This document shows positions 14,299-21,966 of a stretch of 40,465 nt of DNA, in pieces. The DNA comes from Paenibacillus validus NBRC 15382 (GTDB lineage Bacteria; Bacillota; Bacilli; Paenibacillales; NBRC-103111): the NCBI RefSeq assembly GCF_004000985.1, contig NZ_BIMH01000042.1, positions 1-40,465 on the forward strand, written 5' to 3'. A program made the translations under genes and the position numbers. The notes below the pieces were generated by a model, which did not search any database, was not told the DNA's origin, and saw nothing but the letters and a program-made list of their open reading frames with translations. Each line of letters begins with the position of its first letter. Positions within the stretch are counted from its first letter, which is position 1.

Positions 14299-15819
14299 AT
14301 GATTTATGCACAACCGGGGCAAACTGGCTCCAAAGTTACTTTTAAAAAGCGCTACGACAATTTTATCGGAGGAAAATGGGTAGCGCCTGTCAATGGGCAA
14401 TATTTTGAGAACATCACGCCGGTAAAAGGTCAGCCTTTTTGTGAAGTGGCCCGTTCGACTTCGGAAGATATCGAATTGGCCCTGGATGCGGCCCATGCCG
14501 TCAAAGAGGCTTGGGGACGTACATCGGCAGCCCAGCGCGCCTTGATTCTTCACCAAATCGCCGATCGCATGGAAGCCAATTTGGAGCTGCTTGCCGTAGC
14601 CGAAACCTGGGATAACGGGAAGCCGGTCCGGGAAACGTTGGCCGCCGACATTCCTCTGGCGATCGATCATTTCCGTTATTTTGCGGGCTGCATTCGTGCC
14701 CAGGAAGGAACGCTCGGCGAAGTGGACGGCGATACGGTTGCCTATCATTTCCATGAACCGTTAGGCGTCGTCGGGCAAATCATCCCCTGGAATTTCCCGC
14801 TGTTGATGGCTACTTGGAAGATTGCGCCGGCGCTCGCTGCGGGCAACTGCATCGTGCTGAAGCCAGCGGAGCAAACGCCTGCTTCCATCATGGTTTTGGC
14901 GGAGCTGATCGGCGATTTGCTGCCTCCAGGAGTGTTGAATATCGTCAACGGCTTCGGGCTGGAAGCAGGTAAGCCTCTTGCTTCTAGCAACCGTATCGCC
15001 AAGATCGCTTTTACAGGAGAAACGACGACAGGCCGCTTGATTATGCAATACGCGTCACAGAACATTATTCCGGTTACGCTGGAATTGGGCGGCAAGTCTC
15101 CCAACCTCTTTTTTGACGACGTTTACGCCAAAGATGACGCGTTCTTGAATAAGGCCATCGAAGGGTTTGTGCTGTTCGCTCTGAACCAAGGCGAGGTTTG
15201 CACCTGCCCGTCCCGCGCCCTTATTCAAGAATCGATTTACGAACCCTTCATGGAACGGGCATTAAAGCGCGTGGCATCGATCAAGCAAGGCAATCCGCTC
15301 GATACGGAAACGATGATCGGAGCTCAAGCATCTTCGGAGCAGGTGGAGAAAATTTTGTCCTATATCAGCATTGGAAAGCAGGAAGGAGCGGAATGTCTGA
15401 TCGGCGGAAACAAAGCGGAGCTGAAAGGCGACTTGGAAGGCGGGTATTATATTGAGCCGACCGTATTCAAAGGGCACAATAAAATGCGGATCTTCCAGGA
15501 AGAAATTTTTGGGCCCGTCGTTTCTGTGACGACCTTTAAAGATCAGGAGGAAGCTTTATCCATCGCCAATGACACCCTGTATGGGTTGGGAGCAGGGGTA
15601 TGGACCCGCGATATGAATACAGCTTACCGTTTCGGAAGAGGCATTCAGGCCGGGCGCGTATGGACCAACTGCTACCACGCTTATCCGGCGCACGCCGCAT
15701 TCGGGGGCTACAAAGTTTCGGGGATTGGCCGCGAAACGCATAAGATGATGCTTTCCCATTACCAGCAGACGAAAAACCTGCTTGTCAGCTACAGCCCGGA
15801 CGCTCTAGGGTTCTTCTAA
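14299..15819 (+). CDS. NAD-dependent aldehyde dehydrogenase (acetaldehyde type, AldB/ExaC-like)
   Basis: Cytoplasmic enzyme that oxidises acetaldehyde and similar aldehydes to acids, the second step after the alcohol dehydrogenases. Motifs are [20 protein letters not shown] (161-180), the cofactor loop FTGETTTG (238-245), catalytic Glu262 (LELGGKSPN) and nucleophile Cys301 in [12 protein letters not shown]. The 506-residue length and the CTCPSRAL motif are those of the AldB/ExaC group. The start at ATG 14299 follows AAGGAGG. The longer frame from TTG 14257 would begin upstream of the expected transcription start. It forms an operon with the DUF779 gene 13 bases downstream, under a sigma-54 promoter. 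Confidence 0.95.
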   Translation: MIYAQPGQTGSKVTFKKRYDNFIGGKWVAPVNGQYFENITPVKGQPFCEVARSTSEDIELALDAAHAVKEAWGRTSAAQRALILHQIADRMEANLELLAVAETWDNGKPVRETLAADIPLAIDHFRYFAGCIRAQEGTLGEVDGDTVAYHFHEPLGVVGQIIPWNFPLLMATWKIAPALAAGNCIVLKPAEQTPASIMVLAELIGDLLPPGVLNIVNGFGLEAGKPLASSNRIAKIAFTGETTTGRLIMQYASQNIIPVTLELGGKSPNLFFDDVYAKDDAFLNKAIEGFVLFALNQGEVCTCPSRALIQESIYEPFMERALKRVASIKQGNPLDTETMIGAQASSEQVEKILSYISIGKQEGAECLIGGNKAELKGDLEGGYYIEPTVFKGHNKMRIFQEEIFGPVVSVTTFKDQEEALSIANDTLYGLGAGVWTRDMNTAYRFGRGIQAGRVWTNCYHAYPAHAAFGGYKVSGIGRETHKMMLSHYQQTKNLLVSYSPDALGFF

Positions 15820-15832
15820 GAAGGCCGGCGCC

Positions 15833-16195
15833 ATGGAAGAAGTCCGAAAAGTTCTGGCCACTGACGCCGCCCTGGAGCTGATCGAGTTTTTGAAAGCCAA
15901 GTACGGCCCTGTCATGTTTCATCAATCGGGAGGGTGCTGCGATGGCAGCTCTCCGATGTGCTATCGAGATGGCGAATTTCTGATCGGCGATTATGACGTG
16001 TTATTGGGGGAAATCGGCGGAGCCAGCTTTTATATGAGCCAGGCTCAATATGAGTACTGGAAGTATACCCAACTGTTCATTGATGTCGTTCCCGGCAGGG
16101 GAGGCATGTTCTCGCTGGAGGGACCGGAAGGACGCCGGTTCTTGACACGCTCTCGCGTTTTCACAGATGAAGAGTTGAAGGCGCTTCAATTATAA
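15833..16195 (+). CDS. DUF779 protein, aldehyde dehydrogenase companion
   Basis: A 120-residue member of DUF779, a family of unknown biochemical role that is very often encoded next to AldB/ExaC-type aldehyde dehydrogenases. Visible family features are the segment GPVMFHQSGGCCDGSSPMCY, with three close cysteines and a histidine (a plausible metal or thiol site), and a conserved core DYDVLLGEIGG. It starts only 13 bases after the aldehyde dehydrogenase stop, so co-expression under the sigma-54 promoter is nearly certain. A role as accessory factor or in protecting the dehydrogenase from its substrate is possible but not demonstrated by sequence. Confidence 0.9.
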   Translation: MEEVRKVLATDAALELIEFLKAKYGPVMFHQSGGCCDGSSPMCYRDGEFLIGDYDVLLGEIGGASFYMSQAQYEYWKYTQLFIDVVPGRGGMFSLEGPEGRRFLTRSRVFTDEELKALQL

Positions 16196-16242
16196 GCACC
16201 CCTGTCAAGTAGACAGATATGAATGGAAACTGAACGATTAGG

Positions 16243-16282
16243 CGGCTGTAGTCAGGAAATCGCTTGGGCTGCAGCCGTTTAT
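16243..16282 (+). terminator. Weak intrinsic terminator
   Basis: CGGCTGTAG and CTGCAGCCG form a stem with one mismatch around a loop of about 17 bases, followed by TTTATT. It plausibly ends the aldehyde dehydrogenase-DUF779 transcript. Confidence 0.5.
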
Positions 16283-16337
16283 TGGTGCGAATTCGAGCTA
16301 GATCACTCAACCGATTCTATCGAAGGTAGTGTTTAAA

Positions 16338-17267
16338 ATGAAAAGAATCAACAAAGTATCGGTTATCGGACTCGGGGCAATCGGAGCTGCTTATGCAAGT
16401 AAACTGCACGATTTGAACCCGAACTGCGTTCAGGTTATTGCTGATGAAGAACGGATTCGGCGTTACAAATCGGACGGACTATGGATCAACGGCAGACGCT
16501 GCGATTTCAATTATTTGACGCCGGAAGTGGAAGCCGGACCGGCGGACCTTGTATTGGTGGCGGTCAAATACCAGGGGCTTCAACAGGCTATAGCCGATAT
16601 TAAATATCATGTCGGACCGGAAACCGTGATTATGTCGCTGATGAACGGAATTTCTAGCGAAGAAATCATTGCCCATACCTATGGAAGCGAGAATCTGCAT
16701 TACGCGATGTGTGTCGCGATCGATGCAGGAAGAGAAGGAACGGACATCTCCTTTTCGAGTATAGGCAGAATTTGTTTCGGAGAGAAGAGGAATCCGTCTC
16801 ATTCGCCAAAAGTACGGTCAGTCAAACAATTATTTGAACAAGCCGGAATTCCTTATGAAATTCCGGAAAATATGGAGCACGCGATGTGGTGGAAATTCAT
16901 GATCAATGTCGGGATTAATCAGACATCGGCTGTGCTCAAAGCGCCGTACCGAGTGTTTCAAGAGATACGAGAGGCGCATGATTTAATGGTAACGGCGATG
17001 CAGGAAGTCATTGAATTATCGAAGAAAGCAGGTGTACATTTAAACGAAGGGGATTTGGCTGCGTTTGATCTCATCTTAAGACAGTCGCTTTCGCCTGAAG
17101 GCAAAACGTCGATGCTTCAAGATATCGAAGCAGGTCGGAAGACCGAAGTGGAATATTTCGCAGGAACGGTATGTCAGCTGGGGCGCCGGTATGGCGTGCC
17201 TACTCCTGTCAACGAAATGCTGTTTAGAATGATTCGTGTGCTTGAGCAAGTCAACGGCAGGGGGTAA
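16338..17267 (+). CDS. Ketopantoate reductase family protein (PanE/ApbA-like)
   Basis: NADPH-dependent reductase of the 2-dehydropantoate 2-reductase fold, 309 residues. The N-terminus has the Rossmann fingerprint VIGLGAIGAAYASKL. The middle includes VAVKYQGLQQAI, and the C-terminal helical half carries WWKFMINVGINQTSAVLKAPY, where the family keeps its catalytic lysine and asparagine. The family's closing segment KTSMLQDIEAGRKTEVEYFAGTV appears as expected. ATG 16338 is preferred to GTG 16329 because GAAGGT lies about 10 bases upstream of it. It stands alone between two terminators, so it could be a second PanE-like enzyme acting on another 2-oxo acid rather than the pantothenate enzyme. Confidence 0.85.
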   Translation: MKRINKVSVIGLGAIGAAYASKLHDLNPNCVQVIADEERIRRYKSDGLWINGRRCDFNYLTPEVEAGPADLVLVAVKYQGLQQAIADIKYHVGPETVIMSLMNGISSEEIIAHTYGSENLHYAMCVAIDAGREGTDISFSSIGRICFGEKRNPSHSPKVRSVKQLFEQAGIPYEIPENMEHAMWWKFMINVGINQTSAVLKAPYRVFQEIREAHDLMVTAMQEVIELSKKAGVHLNEGDLAAFDLILRQSLSPEGKTSMLQDIEAGRKTEVEYFAGTVCQLGRRYGVPTPVNEMLFRMIRVLEQVNGRG

Positions 17268-17283
17268 TTTGATGTTCCGGACG

Positions 17284-17330
17284 AATAGAAGCCTTTTCAT
17301 CCTTTTGATGAAAGGCTTCTATTTTTATCT
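17284..17330 (+). terminator. Intrinsic terminator after the ketopantoate-reductase-like gene
   Basis: AATAGAAGCCTTTTCATC pairs with GATGAAAGGCTTCTATT with one bulged base and a short loop. TTTTT follows. It separates this gene from the phenol cluster. Confidence 0.9.
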
Positions 17331-17398
17331 CACTCCGTCGATAGAGACTAACAAAGATTGTCTAAAAAAACATAATTTTCAGACTATTGGTGTCGTTG

Positions 17399-17428
17399 TT
17401 GATTTAACCAGCAGTCCGTTACTATAAA
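17399..17428 (+). promoter_or_regulatory. Candidate sigma-A promoter of the aromatic degradation cluster
   Basis: TTGATT (17399-17404) and TATAAA (17423-17428) are 18 bases apart, about 40 bases upstream of the monooxygenase start. No good -24/-12 element is found, which agrees with the cluster regulator lacking a sigma-54 domain. Confidence 0.45.
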
Positions 17429-17469
17429 CATGTATGAAAGACTAATATTCATGGGAGGTTGATAAAGAA

Positions 17470-18978
17470 ATGATGAATGGCAAAGAGTATTTGGAAAGTT
17501 TGAATGATGGTCGCGTCGTTTACCTGAACGGTAAGAAGATTGAAGATGTAACCACTCATCCTGCATACCAGAATTCCGCAAGATCGATTAAACGCATGTA
17601 TGATTCGCTGCACGATCCGGAAAAAGCTTCCATTTTGACGACAAAAACCGAAGAGGGATACGTAACCCAGAAGTTTTTTAAAGCGCCTACGAGTGCCCAG
17701 GAACTGTTAGAATCCAGAAATGCGGTTGCTGAATGGTCAAGACTAAGCTTCGGATTTATGGGTCGGACGCCTGACTACAAAGCTTCATTTACTGCACACC
17801 TGGGCGCGTTTTCTGATTTTTATAAAGGTTTCGAAGGAAATGCGCAGAGATGGTACGACAAGACGGTAAGAGAAAATACGTTTTGTAACCACACGCTTGT
17901 CAATCCGCAAGTTGACCGTTCCAAACCGCTGCATGAGAATAAAGATGTCTTCGTACGTGCTGTCGATGAGCGTGATGACGGAATTATTGTAAGCGGTGCC
18001 AAATTGGTGGGAACAGCCGCAGCGCTCACTCACTATAACTTCGTATCCAATTATGGAGCTACTGATCTTGGGGATGGCGATCAAAGCAACGCATTAATCT
18101 TCTTTGTTCCGATGAATGCACCGGGGCTAAAAATGATCAGCCGCCAGTCTTATGAATTGGCAGCGGCCACAAATGGTACGCCGTTTGATTATCCGCTATC
18201 CAGTCGCTTTGATGAGAATGATGCGGTTATCGTGCTTGATAACGTATTTATCCCCTGGGAGGACGTGCTGACGTACAAGAATTTAGAAATAACGAATAAC
18301 TTCTTCGTACAAACGGGATTCTTCAACCGCTTTTGCCTCCACGGCTGCACGCGTTTTGCCGTAAAACTTGATTTCCTGGCAGGAATGCTGCTGAAGGCAA
18401 CTGAGATGTCCGGAACCCAACAATTCAGAGGTGTACAAGTCAATATCGGTGAAGTGTTGGCCTGGCGCAATATGTTCTGGGCGCTCTCCACAGCCATGTG
18501 TCACGAAGCGGTACCTGGACCTAATGGCATCGTAATGCCGGGTATGGATTCGGGAGCAGCCTATCGCGTGCTGGCGCCAATGGCATGGTTGAAGATAAAG
18601 AGCATTTTCGAGCAAGTGATCGCGGGCGGATTGATTCAATTGCCGTCAAGCGCAGAAGACTTCAATAATCCTGAAATCCGCCAGTACCTGGATACTTACT
18701 ATCGGGGATCGGGAGTAACTGCTGAAGAACGCGTGAAGTTAATGAAGTTGGTTTGGGATGCCATTGGCACAGAGTTTGGCGGCCGACACGAGCTGTACGA
18801 AGTAAACTACGCTGGCAATACCGAAAACATTCGTTTAGAGACACTGAAAATAGCCGATGCTACGGGTCAATCAACTAGGTTTAAATCTTTTGTAGACCAT
18901 GCGATGAGTGATTACGACCTTACCGGCTGGACGAATAACAACTGGATTAATGTAAAGAAAGAAGAGCTGGTACGCTAA
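17470..18978 (+). CDS. Two-component flavin monooxygenase, oxygenase subunit (HpaB/PheA1-like)
   Basis: FADH2-dependent aromatic hydroxylase that would convert phenol to catechol, or 4-hydroxyphenylacetate to homoprotocatechuate. The 502-residue length and the acyl-CoA-dehydrogenase-like fold match HpaB and PheA1 of thermophilic bacilli. Recognisable segments are FGFMGRTPDYKASF, NPQVDRSKPL, the GTAAALTHYNF region and the C-terminal GRHELYEVNYAGN. ATG 17470 follows GGGAGG. Its TAA overlaps the ATG of the reductase gene by one base, so the pair is coupled. Because the next enzyme is a catechol 2,3-dioxygenase and the regulator has a phenol-type sensor, phenol or cresol is the likelier substrate; that choice is inference. 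Confidence 0.9.
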   Translation: MMNGKEYLESLNDGRVVYLNGKKIEDVTTHPAYQNSARSIKRMYDSLHDPEKASILTTKTEEGYVTQKFFKAPTSAQELLESRNAVAEWSRLSFGFMGRTPDYKASFTAHLGAFSDFYKGFEGNAQRWYDKTVRENTFCNHTLVNPQVDRSKPLHENKDVFVRAVDERDDGIIVSGAKLVGTAAALTHYNFVSNYGATDLGDGDQSNALIFFVPMNAPGLKMISRQSYELAAATNGTPFDYPLSSRFDENDAVIVLDNVFIPWEDVLTYKNLEITNNFFVQTGFFNRFCLHGCTRFAVKLDFLAGMLLKATEMSGTQQFRGVQVNIGEVLAWRNMFWALSTAMCHEAVPGPNGIVMPGMDSGAAYRVLAPMAWLKIKSIFEQVIAGGLIQLPSSAEDFNNPEIRQYLDTYYRGSGVTAEERVKLMKLVWDAIGTEFGGRHELYEVNYAGNTENIRLETLKIADATGQSTRFKSFVDHAMSDYDLTGWTNNNWINVKKEELVR

Positions 18979-19439
18979 TGGACGACCGTTTATTTCGCAG
19001 CGCAATGGGGAAATTCGCGACAGGCGTTACAGTCATTACCACAGAATTAGAGGGTAAGCCTTATGGCATGACGGCAAACGCGTTTGTATCTGTCTCCTTG
19101 AATCCGAAACTAGTGCTCGTCTCCGTAGGGATACATGCACATATGCACAACAGAATCAAGGAATCGAAAAGGTATGCCGTCAACATATTAAGCGAGCACC
19201 AGCAAGATCTGTCAGCGCTTTTTGCCGGTCAGAAGAAAGACGGAACAGAAGTTAGATTCGCAACGTTGGATGGGATTCCTGTGTTAGAAGACACGATTGC
19301 AACCATGACATGCAACGTTACGGCTGAATACTTAGTGGGTGATCACACTTTGTTTATCGGTGAAGTCACGGATATTCGCCTGCAGGACGGTGAGCCACTG
19401 CTGTTTTCACAAGGAAAATACGGTCAAATGATAAAATAA
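18978..19439 (+). CDS. Flavin reductase, small subunit of the monooxygenase (HpaC/PheA2-like)
   Basis: Supplies reduced FAD to the oxygenase using NADH. The 153-residue protein begins with the typical FRSAMGKFATGVTVITTE segment and continues with PYGMTANAFVSVSLNPKLVLVSV, the flavin-binding core of the flavin reductase-like family. A later ISLxxAGQ-like segment reads LSALFAGQKKDG. It is translationally coupled to the oxygenase gene (TAATG). A gap of about 190 bases with a cre-like site follows before the dioxygenase gene, so the operon may be controlled at two points. Confidence 0.92.
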   Translation: MDDRLFRSAMGKFATGVTVITTELEGKPYGMTANAFVSVSLNPKLVLVSVGIHAHMHNRIKESKRYAVNILSEHQQDLSALFAGQKKDGTEVRFATLDGIPVLEDTIATMTCNVTAEYLVGDHTLFIGEVTDIRLQDGEPLLFSQGKYGQMIK

Positions 19440-19563
19440 CCATAAACAGGTAAAAAAGGGTTGCATAGTAATGAAAATAGCATACAATTAATTTAAAATA
19501 CTCATATGAAATGTGGCGAACCAAGCAAAAACTGTGCATGTGTAGAAGTTTCTCTTCGCGTAT

Positions 19564-19577
19564 TGTAAGCGGTTGCA
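19564..19577 (+). promoter_or_regulatory. Catabolite-responsive element (cre)
   Basis: TGTAAGCGGTTGCA matches the CcpA consensus TGWNANCGNTNWCA at all fixed positions except one (G instead of W at position 12). It lies between the hydroxylase and dioxygenase genes. There it could act as a roadblock or repress a local promoter, shutting down aromatic breakdown when better carbon is available. Confidence 0.65.
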
Positions 19578-19630
19578 TTCAAAAATATGGAGAACGGTAT
19601 TTATTTTATTAAATAATGGAGGAATGAAAA

Positions 19631-20599
19631 ATGTCCAAAGAACCGAATTTTGATGTTGCACAACTTGCCCATGTTGAAATTTATTCACCAAAGCCAGAGG
19701 AAACACTATGGTTTTTTAAAGATCTTCTTGGCATGGAAGAAACAACTAGAGAGGGCCAATCGGTATATCTTCGTGCCTACGAAGACCATTATCACCACAC
19801 ATTGAAGGTAACGGAAGCAAAAGATGCCGGTCTGGGTCATGTCGCCTGGCGCGCGAGTTCAAAGCCAGCTCTGGAGCGTCGTGTGAAAGCGATTGAAGCA
19901 AGTGGTTACGGAAATCAGTGGATTGACGGGGATCTTGGTCATGGAGATGCTTATCAGTTTCAGACACCTGACGGTCATAGTATGGAAATTTTATGGGATG
20001 TCGAGTACTATAAGGCTCCTGAAGAGAAAAGATCTGCTCTTTTGAGCCGGCCGCAAAAAAGACCATTACACGGTGTGCCTGTCCGTCGTTTAGATCATGT
20101 CAACCTGCTTGCCAGCGATGTCACGTCAAACAAGAACTTTCTCATGGATGAACTTGGATTCCGGTTGCGGGAACACATTATGTTAAACGATGGCAATGAA
20201 GCTGCCGCTTGGTTGAGTGTGAGTCCATTGGTCCACGAAGTTGCCGTCATGGGTGATCGAATGGGTGGCCGTGGTCGTTTACATCATGTTTGCTATTGGT
20301 ATGGTTATCCGCAGCATTTGTCCGACATTTCCGATATTTTCACAGAGAATAATATCAAAATTGAGGCTGGCCCTGGCAAACATGGCGTAAGTCAAGCTTA
20401 CTTCCTTTATGTGGTAGAACCTGGAGGAAATCGCGTAGAGCTATTCGGAGATGCAGGTTATTTAATCTTTGATCCGGAATGGCAACCGATTCAATGGAAA
20501 GAGGAACAATTGGAGAAAGGCATTATCTGGTATGGTTCTCCGCTTCCTGCCGAGTTTTTCATGTACGGCACGCCAGTTATCCAACCGGCCAAGGTGTAA
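19631..20599 (+). CDS. Catechol 2,3-dioxygenase (extradiol, two vicinal-oxygen-chelate domains)
   Basis: Iron(II) enzyme that opens catechol to 2-hydroxymuconic semialdehyde. The 322-residue protein has two VOC domains (about 10-125 and 153-275). Iron ligands are His156 (RLDHVNLL), one of His218/His219 (RLHHVCYW) and Glu270 (GNRVELFG). The extradiol signature is complete: GKH, seven residues, LY, then [13 protein letters not shown] 19631 follows AATGGAGGAATG. It resembles the Geobacillus and Pseudomonas catechol 2,3-dioxygenase group more than protocatechuate enzymes. Placed after the monooxygenase pair it completes the ring-opening step. Confidence 0.94.
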   Translation: MSKEPNFDVAQLAHVEIYSPKPEETLWFFKDLLGMEETTREGQSVYLRAYEDHYHHTLKVTEAKDAGLGHVAWRASSKPALERRVKAIEASGYGNQWIDGDLGHGDAYQFQTPDGHSMEILWDVEYYKAPEEKRSALLSRPQKRPLHGVPVRRLDHVNLLASDVTSNKNFLMDELGFRLREHIMLNDGNEAAAWLSVSPLVHEVAVMGDRMGGRGRLHHVCYWYGYPQHLSDISDIFTENNIKIEAGPGKHGVSQAYFLYVVEPGGNRVELFGDAGYLIFDPEWQPIQWKEEQLEKGIIWYGSPLPAEFFMYGTPVIQPAKV

Positions 20600-20676
20600 A
20601 GACGGCTATTGAAACGACACCGTCGCGTCAAGGGATACCCGCTTGAGCCGGTAAGTTGGTTTCCGCAATCAAGTAG

Positions 20677-20719
20677 GAGTGGAGATTAAGCAGTCTCATC
20701 TTCTGTTTATTCTCCACTC
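20677..20719 (+). promoter_or_regulatory. Inverted repeat in the dioxygenase-hydrolase gap
   Basis: A perfect 9-bp inverted repeat, GAGTGGAGA and TCTCCACTC, encloses 25 bases just upstream of the hydrolase ribosome-binding site. No T-run follows. An mRNA-processing or attenuation hairpin, or a regulator site, is possible. Confidence 0.45.
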
Positions 20720-20746
20720 ATCAAAGAAATATCAGGAGGTGATCGC

Positions 20747-21565
20747 ATGAGTGAACACGGAAAATACATGGAAACCGGGGGCATCATGACGCATTTTCAT
20801 GAGGATGGGCAGGGAGACCCGCTTCTGTTAATTCACGGATCAGGACCGGGAGTGTCTGCTTGGGCCAATTGGCGTTTGGTGTTTCCCGCTCTCTCCAAGC
20901 ATTTTCGATTATACGCGCCTGATGTTGTAGGTTTTGGATATACCAAACGACCTGAGGGAATCCATTACTCCGTTGATGTATGGGTAGACCATATGATTTC
21001 GTTTATCGAAACGAATAAGCTCCATAATCTATCTATGATTGGGAATTCGATGGGTGGCGCATTGGCACTCCATATTGCCTATAGAAGGCCGGACTTGGTA
21101 AACAAACTGATTCTGATGGGCAGCGTCGGATTGTCTTTTCCGATTACAGAGGAATTGGATTTGGTCTGGGGGTATTCACCTGGTTTCGAAAACATGAAAC
21201 GTCTGATGAGTACTTTTTCCTACGACCAAACGATGGTTAAAAACGATAACCTTGTCCAACTGCGTTATCAAGCGAGCATCCAAGAAGGTTTTCAAGAAGC
21301 GTTTGCTTCCATGTTTCCCGCACCTCGCCAGCGGCATGTTGATGCGCTTGCCTTAAACGAAGAAGCGTTAAAAAGTATTACCAAACCTACTTTGTTGATT
21401 CACGGCAGAGAAGACCGGGTAATCCCTTTTGAGCAAACCAGCTTGAAAATGGAGTTGTTGATGCCCAATGCAGAACTGCATGTGTTTTCAAAGTGTGGAC
21501 ACTGGACGCAGATTGAAAAGACCGAACCGTTCTGTGAGCAGGTCATTCAGTTCTTAAGCCGGTGA
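20747..21565 (+). CDS. Alpha/beta hydrolase, 2-hydroxymuconic semialdehyde hydrolase type (XylF/DmpD-like)
   Basis: C-C bond hydrolase that cuts the meta-cleavage product to 2-hydroxypenta-2,4-dienoate plus formate (or acetate for methylcatechols). The oxyanion segment is HGSGPGVSAWANW (30-42), a signature of this subgroup. The catalytic triad is Ser101 (GNSMGGALAL), Asp223 (GREDRVIP) and His252 (CGHWTQIE). The 272-residue length is usual. The ATG at 20747 follows a perfect AGGAGGTGATC ribosome-binding site, one of the strongest in the window. The hydrolytic branch would be needed for ketone products from cresols and also works on the aldehyde from catechol. Confidence 0.9.
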   Translation: MSEHGKYMETGGIMTHFHEDGQGDPLLLIHGSGPGVSAWANWRLVFPALSKHFRLYAPDVVGFGYTKRPEGIHYSVDVWVDHMISFIETNKLHNLSMIGNSMGGALALHIAYRRPDLVNKLILMGSVGLSFPITEELDLVWGYSPGFENMKRLMSTFSYDQTMVKNDNLVQLRYQASIQEGFQEAFASMFPAPRQRHVDALALNEEALKSITKPTLLIHGREDRVIPFEQTSLKMELLMPNAELHVFSKCGHWTQIEKTEPFCEQVIQFLSR

Positions 21566-21642
21566 ATGACAGACTTATCGCAGTCTTGACGGACTTGGCT
21601 CTGCCTCGGCCGTCTTTATCAAATAATAAAGGGGCGGTTAGC

Positions 21643-21837
21643 ATGCCATTTATTCAAATCAATATGATAGCGGGACGTACCCCCGAAAAAAAAGAGAAGC
21701 TGATTCACGAAGTCTCCCATACTGTAGCTAACGTTTTGGACGCACCAATTGAGACTGTCCGGGTCATGATTAACGAAATGCCCCCGGAACATTGGGGAAT
21801 TGCCGGAGAGTCTGTGAAAAAGCTTCAATCCAAATAA
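21643..21837 (+). CDS. 4-oxalocrotonate tautomerase family protein
   Basis: Small 64-residue tautomerase that acts on 2-hydroxymuconate in the oxalocrotonate branch. The mature protein starts MPFIQINMIAGRTPEKK. Pro after the initiator Met is the catalytic general base, so translation must begin at ATG 21643 (behind AAAGGGGCGG), not at the in-frame ATG 21562, which would bury the proline. Conserved residues further on include R (VRVMINEMPPEHWGI). The branch also needs 2-hydroxymuconic semialdehyde dehydrogenase and a decarboxylase, neither of which is evident here, so this gene looks like part of an incomplete set. Confidence 0.92.
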   Translation: MPFIQINMIAGRTPEKKEKLIHEVSHTVANVLDAPIETVRVMINEMPPEHWGIAGESVKKLQSK

Positions 21838-21966
21838 CCGGGAGTGATGGCTGTGGAGTGGACTCTGCTGGGGAATGCATGACCACGCCCCTGGGATGGG
21901 CCTCATTTCATTTACGGGAGAAACGTCATAGTGTGGGTATTAATACCAAAAAAGGTGTGAAGATAG

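Noticed and set aside
17386..17404. ATTGGTGTCGTTGTTGA as a possible sigma-54 promoter of the monooxygenase
   Set aside because: The spacing of GG is right but the essential -12 GC is GA, and the local regulator has no sigma-54 domain.
21562..21642. Upstream ATG for the tautomerase
   Set aside because: Would add 27 residues before the catalytic Pro that must follow the initiator Met.
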